From contig JAJZMW010000099.1 in NCBI GenBank assembly GCA_021848165.1, positions 1 through 12,472 on the forward strand: a DNA stretch of 12,472 nucleotides, read 5' to 3'. The DNA comes from Thermoplasmata archaeon (GTDB taxonomy: Archaea; Thermoplasmatota; Thermoplasmata; Lutacidiplasmatales; UBA184). The position numbers and the translations under genes are program-made. Below the pieces are notes generated by a model. The model did not search any database and was not told where the DNA came from. It saw only the letters and a program-made list of their open reading frames with translations. Positions 1-7,387 of the stretch are shown piece after piece; within the stretch, counting starts at the first letter, position 1, and each line of letters opens with the position of its first letter.

Positions 1-1233
1 GCCGAGCGGTACGAACGGGTCAGCGACTTCACTCGCAACGTGGGGATCCTTCCGGACTCGGCGAAGACCGGGATCGGGGTCCCGGAGCTCCTCGCGCTCC
101 TCGTGGGCCTCTCGCAGCGGTTCCTGCGCGAGGACCTGCGGTTCGTGGGGGGGAACGGCGAAGGGACGATCCTCGAGCGAAGAGACCAGCGCGGCATCGG
201 TCCCGTCAGCAGCGTGATCGTCTACCGCGGGCAGATCGCCGCGGGCGACGAGATCCTAGTCACCGGTCGGGACGCCCCGTTCGCGACCCGCATCCGCGGG
301 ATCTACCGCCCGGCCGCCCCCCGGACGGGGAAGGCTCCGAAGCATCCGCGCATGGAGGGCCTCGAGACCGTTCGGGCCGCCGCCGGGGTCTATCTTGCGG
401 CCCCCGGGATGGAGGAGGCGCTTCCCGGGGGGATCTTCAAGGTCGTCCGCACGCCCGACGAGGTGGAGGCGGCCCGGCTCGAGCTCACGCGCGAGAGCCA
501 CCCGGTCGCCGAGATCGCCGAGAGCGGGGTCGCGATCTACGCCGACACCCTGGGCGGCCTCGAGGCGCTCGCCTTCGAGTGCAAGGACGCCGGGATCCCG
601 ATCCACGAAGCGGGGGTCGGGGCGATCGGGCGGTCGACCGTCATCCGGATGGAGGCCGTCAAGGAGCCGCTCGACCGGGCGATCCTCGCGTTCAACGTTC
701 CCGTCCTATCGGACGCGTTCCCCGACGGGGAGGCCGCCGCGCAGGTCCGGCTCTTTCGGAACGAGATCATCTATCGCGTCGTCGAGGAGTACCGGACCTG
801 GCGCGAGGAGCGCAAGCGGCAGCTCGAGGCGCGGCGCCGCATCGAGACCGTCCATCCGGCGAAGTTGGAGGTGCTCCGAGGCTACGTCTTCCGAAGCTCG
901 AAGCCGGCGATCGTCGGTATCCGCGTGATCGGCGGGACGCTGCGTCCGGGGGTTCGCCTCCTCCGCCCGGACGGGGAGGAGGTCGGCGTGCTCCGCAGCC
1001 TCCAGCGCGAAGGGGAATCGACGGCCGAGGCGGCGATGGGGGCCGAGCTCGCCGCCTCGATCGATGGGGCGGTCCTCGGGCGCAACCTCCACGAAGGGGA
1101 CGTGCTGCTCGTTGCCCTGCCGGAATCGGTCGTCCGCGCCCTGCGCAAGGTCGAGCTGACCCCCGAAGAGCGGACGATCCTCGACGAGGTCGTCGCCCTG
1201 CACCGATCCGAGAGCCCCTTCTGGGGGCAGTAG
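1..1233 (+). CDS. infB: Translation initiation factor aIF5B (IF-2 family), 3' part
   Basis: This is the C-terminal 410 residues of the archaeal IF2/eIF5B GTPase, which promotes ribosomal subunit joining with initiator tRNA. The frame is open from base 1, so the GTG at 40 is internal and about 190 N-terminal residues (most of the G domain) lie outside the window. Visible in order are the G5 motif SAKTG (window residues 20-24), the domain II beta-barrel with an RGIGPVSSVIVYRG stretch, domain III with ADTLGGLEAL and the IPIHEAGVGAIGRSTVI segment, and domain IV with KPAIVGIRVIGGTLRPGV and LHEGDVLLV. The end, ELTPEERTILDEVV then FWGQ, matches the usual aIF5B tail, so the 3' end is intact. No intein or frameshift is visible. 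It converges on the next gene with an 18-nt gap. The family call is secure. Confidence 0.96.
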   Translation, partial: AERYERVSDFTRNVGILPDSAKTGIGVPELLALLVGLSQRFLREDLRFVGGNGEGTILERRDQRGIGPVSSVIVYRGQIAAGDEILVTGRDAPFATRIRGIYRPAAPRTGKAPKHPRMEGLETVRAAAGVYLAAPGMEEALPGGIFKVVRTPDEVEAARLELTRESHPVAEIAESGVAIYADTLGGLEALAFECKDAGIPIHEAGVGAIGRSTVIRMEAVKEPLDRAILAFNVPVLSDAFPDGEAAAQVRLFRNEIIYRVVEEYRTWREERKRQLEARRRIETVHPAKLEVLRGYVFRSSKPAIVGIRVIGGTLRPGVRLLRPDGEEVGVLRSLQREGESTAEAAMGAELAASIDGAVLGRNLHEGDVLLVALPESVVRALRKVELTPEERTILDEVVALHRSESPFWGQ

Positions 1234-1251
1234 CCGCCCGCGCGGAGATCG

Positions 1252-1905
1252 TCACGGGGGTCCGGGACCGTTCGAACCGACCGGCGGATCGCTGTCCTCT
1301 TCCTCGTCCTCGATCTCGTCGATCTCCGGGATCCCCGTCGCGCCGGCGCTTCGGTAGACCCCGCGCCGGAGGAAGAGACCGAAGAACGCGGCGAGCCCTC
1401 CGATCCCGAGGAGGAGCGTGGCCCCCGAGAGGACGGCCGCGTACGAGAACGTCGAGAGCGCGGGCGTGACGGCCTGATAGGTCTCGAAGAGGACCGCGAG
1501 CGCCGTGATCGTCGTCGGATGCTGGTTCGTCAAAACGAGATAACACGGGCAGCTTTCGGTGGCGTTGCTCACGTAGACCCCGCTGTTCTGATCGGTCCAT
1601 GCGTAGGTCGGTGGGCCATTGCACGATCCGTTCTGATAGAGCGCGCACGTCCCCGAGGCGTAGAACGCCGCATCGAGAGAGGAGCCGTTGTACGACGCCC
1701 AGATCAGCTTGAGCGCTCCGGGAACGGGGAACGTGAAGTAGGCGGGTTGGCCGCCCGCGGATCCGGAGCCCGTCGCCCACGGGGTCTGGCTCTGCACGTT
1801 CGTCGCCGTCTGCGTCGTCGTGGGGGGTGCCAGCACCACCGTCAGAAAGAGCGCCGCCCCGACGACGGCGATGGCGGTTCCGACGACGAGGAGACCGGTC
1901 CTCAC
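1252..1905 (-). CDS. Membrane-anchored protein of unknown function with acidic tail
   Basis: Not recognised as a named family. From the GTG at 1905 the protein has 217 residues. There is a hydrophobic helix at about residues 4-26, a roughly 130-residue Thr/Ser/Asn/Tyr-rich domain, a second helix at about 156-179, an Arg pair, and a short acidic tail (DEIEDEEED). The middle domain reads like an extracytoplasmic beta-rich fold and holds four cysteines (87, 95, 119, 121; the last two as CPC) that could pair or bind metal. The likely topology is outside domain, inside acidic tail. The frame stays open to an ATG at 1986, but the GTG start is preferred: it places MRTGLLVVGT directly before the helix and lies 27 nt from a TATA-like box. 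It is divergent from tfb. Homologous-looking two-helix proteins are common in Thermoplasmata, but function cannot be inferred. Confidence 0.75.
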   Translation of the reverse strand: MRTGLLVVGTAIAVVGAALFLTVVLAPPTTTQTATNVQSQTPWATGSGSAGGQPAYFTFPVPGALKLIWASYNGSSLDAAFYASGTCALYQNGSCNGPPTYAWTDQNSGVYVSNATESCPCYLVLTNQHPTTITALAVLFETYQAVTPALSTFSYAAVLSGATLLLGIGGLAAFFGLFLRRGVYRSAGATGIPEIDEIEDEEEDSDPPVGSNGPGPP

Positions 1906-1928
1906 ATCCGCAACAGGTACGCGCTCTC

Positions 1929-1935
1929 CAAATAC
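1929..1935 (-). promoter_or_regulatory. TATA-like box of the membrane-anchored protein gene
   Basis: On the minus strand this reads GTATTTG within AAAGTGTATTTGG, an AT-rich island in GC-rich DNA, preceded by a purine-rich CAAAG that could serve as a BRE. Its centre is about 27 nt upstream of the GTG at 1905, so transcription would begin at or next to the start codon (leaderless). This is inferred from spacing. Confidence 0.55.
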
Positions 1936-1984
1936 ACTTTGACCGAGCGGGCAGCGGTCCTTGGGGCGGGTCGTTGGACTTTCC

Positions 1985-1991
1985 ATAAATA
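1985..1991 (+). promoter_or_regulatory. TATA box of tfb
   Basis: ATAAATA is the best archaeal TATA match in the window. Its centre is about 26 nt upstream of the GTG at 2014, which predicts a leaderless tfb mRNA starting at that codon. The box lies back to back with the minus-strand promoter at 1929-1935, so the 108-nt gap is a divergent promoter region. Confidence 0.65.
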
Positions 1992-2013
1992 CCCCCCCGT
2001 GTTAGAGAGTAAC

Positions 2014-2961
2014 GTGACCGCTGAGGTACCGCCGACCTCAGGGGGGCCCGCGGGCCCGAGCGGGATGGGCTGCCCGCTCTGCGGAAGCGCGCACCGCATC
2101 CAGGATTCGCTCCGATCCGAGACCCATTGCGCGGAGTGCGGTCTCGTGTTCGAATCGGCGCAGCTCGTGGCGGCGCCCCCCCCGTCGGCGCCCGACGCCC
2201 AATCCGACGGCAGCGGGCGGGGGATCGGGCCGTTCTCGACCTCCGCCGACACGAAGAGCACCCTGGGCTCGACCCTCACGCTGACCCGGGACGGCCAAGG
2301 TCGCCGCCTGGACTCTCGCCGTCGGTACGAGTTCCAGCATCTCAAGCGGGTCATGCAACGCCAAACGAGCCGGGGCCCGCAGAGCCCCGTGCTCCGTGCG
2401 CCCGCGCGGAGCGAGATCGCCACCGCGAGCGAGCGGCTCTCCCTCCCGCCGATCGCCCTCACCGAGGCGGAGAGGATCTTCCGGGAAGCGAAGCTCCGCG
2501 GACTCTCCCGGGGCCGGGCCCTCGAGGCGTGCGTCGGGGCCGCGATCTACGCGGCGTGCCGCGTGTACTCGATCCCGCGGACGCTGACCGAGGTCTCCGA
2601 AGCCGCCGGATGCTCGCGGACCGACGTCGGCCGGGCGTTCAAGGTCCTGCACCGCGCTTCCGTGCTCCGCATCCCCTCGATCGGCATGAAAGGGTTCCTG
2701 GCACGCTACGCGGAAGAGCTCGCGCTGAGCCCGGTCGTGCGTTCGACCGTCGAGTCGATGCTCGACGAAGCGCAGCGGAACCCCGAGCTCTCCGGGCTCA
2801 GCCCCCACGGGCTCGTCGCGGCGATGATCTGTCTCGCCGCGGATCAGCACGGGGAGCGCCGTTCCCGGGCGCAGGTGGCGCGGGTGAGCGCCGTGACCGA
2901 AGTGACGCTCCGCTCGACCCGGCGGATCCTCGAGCGGGTCCTGCAGCCGAACGGCGCGTAG
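2014..2961 (+). CDS. tfb: Transcription initiation factor B (TFB)
   Basis: TFB bridges TBP-bound TATA DNA and RNA polymerase. The 315-residue product has an N-terminal zinc ribbon (CPLC at 20-23, CAEC at 39-42), a linker with STLGSTLTL and a basic RRLDSRRRYEFQHLKR segment, and two cyclin-like repeats (about 132-215 and 226-310). The second repeat ends in a helix-turn-helix (RSRAQVARVSAVTEVTLRST) that should contact the BRE. The length is normal for the family. The frame is open far upstream, and GTG at 1999, GTG at 2014 and ATG at 2065 are all in frame. GTG 2014 is chosen because it lies 26 nt after the TATA box and keeps the zinc ribbon near the N terminus. The B-reader region lacks the usual PEWRAF-like motif, so this could be an alternative paralogue rather than the main housekeeping TFB. 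Confidence 0.93.
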   Translation: MTAEVPPTSGGPAGPSGMGCPLCGSAHRIQDSLRSETHCAECGLVFESAQLVAAPPPSAPDAQSDGSGRGIGPFSTSADTKSTLGSTLTLTRDGQGRRLDSRRRYEFQHLKRVMQRQTSRGPQSPVLRAPARSEIATASERLSLPPIALTEAERIFREAKLRGLSRGRALEACVGAAIYAACRVYSIPRTLTEVSEAAGCSRTDVGRAFKVLHRASVLRIPSIGMKGFLARYAEELALSPVVRSTVESMLDEAQRNPELSGLSPHGLVAAMICLAADQHGERRSRAQVARVSAVTEVTLRSTRRILERVLQPNGA

Positions 2962-2977
2962 GCCGCCGCAGCGTCGG

Positions 2978-2984
2978 CTTAATC
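2978..2984 (+). promoter_or_regulatory. Possible TATA-like box upstream of the deacetylase gene
   Basis: CTTAATC is the only AT-rich island between tfb and the deacetylase gene. It predicts transcription from about 3007, just before an ATG at 3012 and about 76 nt before the deacetylase start at 3083. The match is weak. Confidence 0.35.
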
Positions 2985-3011
2985 GCCCCGGGCGAGTGTC
3001 GGTCGTTCGCG

Positions 3012-3086
3012 ATGAGCCTGCCGTCGGCCGCGAGGTCTGTGTCGCCCCGCGCTCCCCCCATGGCGGGGCCGATCGCTCCGCCATGA
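3012..3086 (+). CDS. Possible 24-codon leader ORF overlapping the deacetylase start
   Basis: ATG at 3012 opens a 24-codon frame (start MSLPSAARSV, end GPIAPP) whose TGA at 3084-3086 overlaps the ATG of the deacetylase gene as ATGA. It starts about 5 nt after the predicted transcription start. The peptide is Pro/Ala/Ser-rich with no recognisable domain. It could couple translation into the next gene, or be a chance open frame in GC-rich DNA. Support comes only from position and overlap. Confidence 0.25.
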   Translation: MSLPSAARSVSPRAPPMAGPIAPP

Positions 3087-4231
3087 GCGACCCGCACCTT
3101 CCCGTGGTCTGGGACCCGCGGTACGGCGAGTACAATTTCGGTCCGGGCCACCCGTTCTCGATGGCCCATCGTGAGCTCGGGGCGGACCTCCTCGCCGAGG
3201 CGGAGGGGGCCGAGCGCCATTTTCGGTGGATCCGCACGATCGAGCCGGCGCAGCTCTCCGAGCTGCGGAGGTTCCACCACGAGGAGTACCTCCAGCTCGT
3301 CGAGGGGGCCTCCCGGCTCGAGCGTCGGATCTTCCTGGACGGGGGGGACACGCCGGCGTTCCTCGGGTGTCACGAGGCCGCGGCGCGGATCGTCCAGGGG
3401 TCGATCGAGACGGTGCGGGCGGCGATCGACCGTTCGGGCCCCGCCTTCCACCCCGCGGGCGGGCTCCATCACGCCCATCCGGATCGCGCGAGCGGGTTCT
3501 GCATCTACAACGACGTGGCGCTCGCGGTCGCCGCCGCCCACCGTGCGCTCGGGCGCGTCGCCTACGTGGACATCGACGCGCACCATGGGGACGGTGTGAT
3601 GTACGGCTTCTACTCGTCCGGGGACGTCCTCAATATCGACTTCCATCAGGACGGCCGGACGCTGTTTCCCGGGACGGGGGACGTCGGCGAGACCGGGATC
3701 TCGGACGGGGCCGGGCTCAAGGTGAATCTGCCCCTGCCGCCGGGGGCGGGGGACCGGGCCCTCGTCGGTCTCTTCCGCCGGGTCGCGCGTCCGATGCTCG
3801 AAGAGTTCCGCCCGCAGGCGATCGTCCTGCAGCACGGCGCCGACGGGCATGCCGGGGACCCGCTCACCGAGCTCCGCTACACATCGCGCGGGTACACGAC
3901 GCTCCTCAACGAGCTGCTCGGGTTCGCGGAAGAGCGCTGCGCCGGCCGCCTCATCGTGACGGGCGGAGGAGGGTATCACGCGGCGCACGTGGCCCTCACG
4001 CTCGCCCGCGCCGGCTATCTGCTCGCGCACGCGAACGAACTGGTCCGGCCGGACGCCTCCCTCCCCGAAGCCTGGCGGAGGGAGTTCGAGACCCGAGAAG
4101 GCGGTCCGGCACCGCACACGTGGGGAGAGAGCCCGGCGCCCGGGACCGACCTGTGGTCGGCCGCCGAGGAGGAGTCGTTGGTCGCTCGCCTCGAGAGCGA
4201 GCTCGGCCGCCGGTTCCCGTCCTCGTCCTAG
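3083..4231 (+). CDS. Histone deacetylase / AcuC-family zinc hydrolase
   Basis: A 382-residue arginase-fold deacetylase, close to the usual AcuC/class I HDAC length. Visible landmarks are an N-terminal NFGPGHPF motif, the catalytic His pair in GGLHHAHPD (129-130), the ASGFCIYND segment, zinc ligands D165 and H167 in DIDAHHGDGV, the third ligand D254 in HGADGHAGDP, and the transition-state Tyr298 in GGGGYH. All active-site residues are present, so it should be active. Known members remove acetyl groups from lysines, polyamines or other small molecules; the substrate here cannot be read. ATG 3083 is chosen because it starts just before the conserved VVWDPRYGEY. A GTG at 2996 is in frame, but the extension is unlike the family and lies before the likely transcription start. 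The 3' end overlaps the convergent cysteine-cluster gene. Confidence 0.94.
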   Translation: MSDPHLPVVWDPRYGEYNFGPGHPFSMAHRELGADLLAEAEGAERHFRWIRTIEPAQLSELRRFHHEEYLQLVEGASRLERRIFLDGGDTPAFLGCHEAAARIVQGSIETVRAAIDRSGPAFHPAGGLHHAHPDRASGFCIYNDVALAVAAAHRALGRVAYVDIDAHHGDGVMYGFYSSGDVLNIDFHQDGRTLFPGTGDVGETGISDGAGLKVNLPLPPGAGDRALVGLFRRVARPMLEEFRPQAIVLQHGADGHAGDPLTELRYTSRGYTTLLNELLGFAEERCAGRLIVTGGGGYHAAHVALTLARAGYLLAHANELVRPDASLPEAWRREFETREGGPAPHTWGESPAPGTDLWSAAEEESLVARLESELGRRFPSSS

Positions 4232-5319
4232 AGGACCGCGCCCAGGGTCGCCCGATCGAGCAGGTCGGCGTCGGAAGCGCGGATCCCGTTCTCGACCGCG
4301 GACCGATCGAGCGAAACCCCGGGATCTCCCCGAGCCAGGGCCCGAACGTAGCCCCGCGCCACCACGGTCGCCCCAACGACCCCAAGCTCCTCGACCAGGC
4401 GCTCTTCGAGGGGCCGGCGCTCCTCGTCGGCGATCCATCCCGCGACCGCCAGATCCCAGAGCCCATCCCGATCGAGCCAGTAGGCAAGGTACGATCGCAG
4501 CGCGTGGGCGCCCTCGGCCGTCAGCCGCGGGGGAGACTCCGGTAGGCGGAACCGGCCAAGGTCCTCGGTCCGCCCGTTCGGTCGCAGTTCCAGCAACTCC
4601 CACGCGTCGCCGTCGTCGGCGATCGCGACCGGCCCCGCCCGGTGATCGAAGAACAGCGGGAGATACTCCGAGCCCTGGTCGGCCGAGGGGGGTGGCTCGC
4701 CCGGCCACTGACCGGCCCACGGGAGCTCCGACGTCTCCCGCAGCGACGCGCGGATCGTGGGGGCGTCGGCCCAGCCCGGACGGCGTTGCCCTCGCCGCTC
4801 GAGAGAGGCTCGGCGCTGCGTCACGCGCCGAAAGGCGTCGACGGCGACGGGCTCTTTCGTCCTCGCACGGGCCGCGATCCGTTCCGCGGCCAACGCGCCG
4901 CCCAAGGTCGGAGGAACCGCACCGGCGCCCCGGGCGCTCCGACCGAGCCCCCCCAGGGAGAGCCCGGGGCAGCTCAAGACCACCGAGGCCTGCCATCGTC
5001 CGATCCCCGCATAGACGTCGACCGGAAAGCTCGCGCACACGCCGGGTCGCCATCGATGGATCGAGCAGCGGGTTCCGGTGAGCATCCGGCACGCGCCTCC
5101 GGGAGCCTGCTCCGGGATCCGCCGGGTCCCTTCGGCATCGATCTCGTGGGGGACCGACCGCGCCGCCGCGCCCCACGCATGGCGATCGGCCGCATCGATG
5201 CGGGGAGCGGCGTAGCAGCAGAGCGCGCAATCCGTCCGGCACGAGAAATCGAACCCTTCGAGCAGCCGATCGTCCCAGAGGGGGGATGCCGCCACCGAAG
5301 GAAGTTCCCGGTCCGTCAT
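4228..5319 (-). CDS. YkgJ-like cysteine-cluster protein with long C-terminal extension
   Basis: The first 120 residues carry the cysteine pattern of the YkgJ (UPF0153) family of putative Fe-S or zinc cluster proteins: C27, C31, C34-C35 in SCRTDCALCC, then C77, C85 in TRCSIHRWRPGVC with C95, and C117 in LSCPGL. Family members are linked to metal-cluster chemistry but most have no known reaction. At 363 residues it is much longer than the smallest members. The remaining 240 residues are Arg/Glu/Leu-rich, look soluble and mostly helical, and hold no domain that I recognise; a segment around ADDGDAWELLELRPNGR looks like a small beta unit. No signal peptide or membrane helix is visible, so it should be cytosolic. 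The ATG start has a purine-rich GGAGGAGGGGG upstream on the same strand. It is convergent with the deacetylase gene and divergent from the GH15 gene. Confidence 0.85.
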   Translation of the reverse strand: MTDRELPSVAASPLWDDRLLEGFDFSCRTDCALCCYAAPRIDAADRHAWGAAARSVPHEIDAEGTRRIPEQAPGGACRMLTGTRCSIHRWRPGVCASFPVDVYAGIGRWQASVVLSCPGLSLGGLGRSARGAGAVPPTLGGALAAERIAARARTKEPVAVDAFRRVTQRRASLERRGQRRPGWADAPTIRASLRETSELPWAGQWPGEPPPSADQGSEYLPLFFDHRAGPVAIADDGDAWELLELRPNGRTEDLGRFRLPESPPRLTAEGAHALRSYLAYWLDRDGLWDLAVAGWIADEERRPLEERLVEELGVVGATVVARGYVRALARGDPGVSLDRSAVENGIRASDADLLDRATLGAVL

Positions 5320-5330
5320 CCGTTCCCGAA

Positions 5331-5351
5331 CGCCCCCTCCTCCGCATTAGG
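5331..5351 (-). promoter_or_regulatory. Possible TATA-like box and purine-rich leader of the cysteine-cluster gene
   Basis: Reading the minus strand, CCTAATG (5351-5345) lies about 29 nt before the ATG at 5319 and is followed by a GGAGGAGGGGG tract. A second AT-rich island, GTTCAAATGG around 5362-5372, could instead be the TATA box and would leave a roughly 20-nt leader beginning at the purine tract. The sequence does not decide between them. Confidence 0.35.
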
Positions 5352-5442
5352 TCGAGCGCCATCCATTTGAACTTTCGCGCCCCAGGGAGCCAGCGCCGGA
5401 CCGACGCGAACGTCCGCGTCGCCGTACGGCGATCCCCTCGGA

Positions 5443-7365
5443 ATGACCTCGACGCTCGATCCTCCGGTTCGTACGGTCGACTTTCGCCCGAGCGAGGATC
5501 GCCCGCGCCCGTGGCCGATCACCGACTACGGCATCATCGGCAATCTCGAGACCGTCGCGTTGGTCTCCCCGACCGCCTCGATCGATTGGGCCTGCCTCCC
5601 CCACTTCTCCTCCCCGAGCGTCTTCGCCCGGCTGCTCGATCCGGATCGGGGAGGATTCCAGGAGGTCGTCCCGCTCCATCCCGCCCGATGCGATCAACAG
5701 TACATCGCCGGGACCAACGTACTCCGAACCCGGTTCCACCTCACCGGTCGGCGCGTCCTGTCCGTCGTGGACTTTCTGCCGGTCGCGGCGGAGTCGCGGG
5801 ACGCGGCGCCGCCGATGATCGTCCGCGTCGTGTCGGCGAAAGGAGGGCCGGTCCGGATCCGCGTCACCACCGACGCGCGCCTGGGGTACGGCCAGGATCC
5901 GACGGAGTGGGAGCGGTCGGACGACGGGGGTTGGGCGACGGGATGGTCGGGCCATCTGGCGTTGCGGGCCCCAGGGGTCTGGGAGCATCGCGGTCCGGTC
6001 GCGCACGCCGTCGGGATCGTTTCCCCCCGGACTCCGTGGACGATCGAGCTCTCCTGGGGAGGCCGCCGCGCCGGGATGCCTCCCGCTCCGACCCTCCTCG
6101 AGCAGACCATCGACTACTGGCAGGGGTGGGTGCGGCGGGGCGCGCGTCCGCTCTCCCGCCTTCCCCGGCCGTGGCGCCGCTGGGTCCTCCGCAGCGAGCT
6201 CACGCTCAAACTCCTCAGCCAGCGCCGCAGCGGCGCCTTCGTCGCCGCCGCGACGACCTCGATCCCGGAGTGGCCCCGCGGTCCGCGCAACTGGGATTAT
6301 CGATACGCCTGGTTCCGCGACGCCGCGTTCAGCGCGCAGGCGCTGCTGCTGCTCGGTCACGTCGAGGAGGCCGAGCGGTTCCTGCGTTGGGTCGTGGGCC
6401 GATTGGACGCGACGAGGGAGAGCGGGGGGGAGCTGCGCATCCTGTACGATGCGCACGGGGAGCGGATCCCGATCGAGCGAACGCTCGGCCACCTGGCCGG
6501 CTACCTCCGTTCGGCGCCGGTGCGCGTCGGCAACGGGGCGGAGCGGCAGTTCCAGCTGGACGTCTACGGCGAGCTCTTGGCGGCGGCGGGGGTCCTGGCG
6601 CATCTCAACGAAGGCGTGGTCGAAGGCTACTGGCCCGAACTCCGCCGGCTCGCCTTGGAGGTCGTCCGGCGGTGGAAAGAGCCGGATCAAGGGATCTGGG
6701 AGGCCCGCGGCCCTCCCCAGCACTACGTCCATTCGAAGGCGATGGCATGGGTCGCGCTCGATCGCGCCGGCGAGCTCGCCCGGCGGTTCGAGGGCGCCGG
6801 AGCGGCTCGCCCGTTCGAGGAGGAGGCGGCGACGGTCCATGCCACGGTCCTCCGGCGGGGGTACGACGCCGGTCGGCAGGCGTTCGTGCAAGCGTTCGAT
6901 CGGCCGGAGCCGGACGCCGCCAATCTGCGGCTCGCGTTGGTGCGCTTCGTCCCGTTCGACGATCCGAAGTTCGCCTCCACGGTCCGCTATCTCGATCGGC
7001 ATTTGACCATCGGGCCGTTCGTGAGCCGGTTCCGGACGGCGGGGGATCCGCTCGGCCCGGAGGGCGCGTTCCTCGCGTGCTCGTTCTGGCGGGTCGAGTG
7101 CCGCGCCCGGATGGGCGAGCGGGAGGGTGCCCTCGCGGACTGGACCGAACTCCTCCGCGCGGCCGGCCCGCTCCGGCTCTTCAGCGAGGAGTTCGATCCC
7201 CGCTCGCGCCGAGCGCTCGGCAACTACCCGCAGGCCCTGACGCACATCGGACTCTTGCGATCGGCATTCGCCCTGGCGTCGACGAGCGATTCGGACCCGC
7301 GCCACGAACGCACGCACCGCGTGCTCGATTACCGACCTCCCGCAAGCGCGGCGCGAACTCTATAG
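5443..7365 (+). CDS. GH15 glycoside hydrolase (glucoamylase or trehalase type)
   Basis: A 640-residue two-domain GH15 enzyme. The N-terminal beta-sandwich domain opens with DYGIIGNLETVALVSPTASI and SIDWACLPHFSSPSVFARLLD (about 28-66). The (alpha/alpha)6 barrel follows with RNWDYRYAWFRDAAF (282-296), GNGAERQFQLDVYGE, and the acid motif EPDQGIWEARG, where E420 is the expected general acid. The C-terminal LFSEEFDP (579-586) supplies the expected base E582 before ALGNYPQALTHIGLL. No residue appears missing. Proteins of this architecture hydrolyse glucans from the non-reducing end or, in some Thermoplasma and Sulfolobus relatives, trehalose. I cannot tell which from sequence. No signal peptide is seen, so it is probably cytosolic, which fits trehalose or storage-glucan turnover. 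No good TATA box sits 26 nt before the ATG. It is 22 nt upstream of pip. Confidence 0.93.
   Translation: MTSTLDPPVRTVDFRPSEDRPRPWPITDYGIIGNLETVALVSPTASIDWACLPHFSSPSVFARLLDPDRGGFQEVVPLHPARCDQQYIAGTNVLRTRFHLTGRRVLSVVDFLPVAAESRDAAPPMIVRVVSAKGGPVRIRVTTDARLGYGQDPTEWERSDDGGWATGWSGHLALRAPGVWEHRGPVAHAVGIVSPRTPWTIELSWGGRRAGMPPAPTLLEQTIDYWQGWVRRGARPLSRLPRPWRRWVLRSELTLKLLSQRRSGAFVAAATTSIPEWPRGPRNWDYRYAWFRDAAFSAQALLLLGHVEEAERFLRWVVGRLDATRESGGELRILYDAHGERIPIERTLGHLAGYLRSAPVRVGNGAERQFQLDVYGELLAAAGVLAHLNEGVVEGYWPELRRLALEVVRRWKEPDQGIWEARGPPQHYVHSKAMAWVALDRAGELARRFEGAGAARPFEEEAATVHATVLRRGYDAGRQAFVQAFDRPEPDAANLRLALVRFVPFDDPKFASTVRYLDRHLTIGPFVSRFRTAGDPLGPEGAFLACSFWRVECRARMGEREGALADWTELLRAAGPLRLFSEEFDPRSRRALGNYPQALTHIGLLRSAFALASTSDSDPRHERTHRVLDYRPPASAARTL
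7358..7365 (+). promoter_or_regulatory. TATA-like box of pip over the GH15 stop codon
   Basis: CTCTATAG includes the TAG stop of the GH15 gene. Its centre is about 25 nt before the GTG at 7388, the same distance as at the other predicted leaderless starts. This suggests pip can be transcribed on its own as well as by read-through. Confidence 0.5.
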
Positions 7366-7387
7366 CGGCCCCGTTCCTGGCCGCCAC

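Noticed and set aside
1906..1986. ATG at 1986 as start of the minus-strand membrane-anchored protein
   Set aside because: It would place the TATA-like box inside the gene and add 27 polar residues before the helix. GTG 1905 fits the promoter spacing.
1519..2013. N-terminal extension of TFB in the open frame
   Set aside because: It overlaps the divergent gene and its promoter, is Arg-rich and unlike TFB. The zinc ribbon begins normally after GTG 2014.
2996..3082. GTG 2996 as start of the deacetylase
   Set aside because: The extra 29 residues have no family counterpart, and the codon lies before the predicted transcription start near 3007.
2798..5362. Very long open frame on the minus strand (854 codons) across the deacetylase and cysteine-cluster genes
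   Set aside because: It is Arg/Gly/Pro-rich, has no domain, and lies antisense or out of frame to two genes with complete active-site motifs. Long stop-free shadow frames are expected at this GC content.
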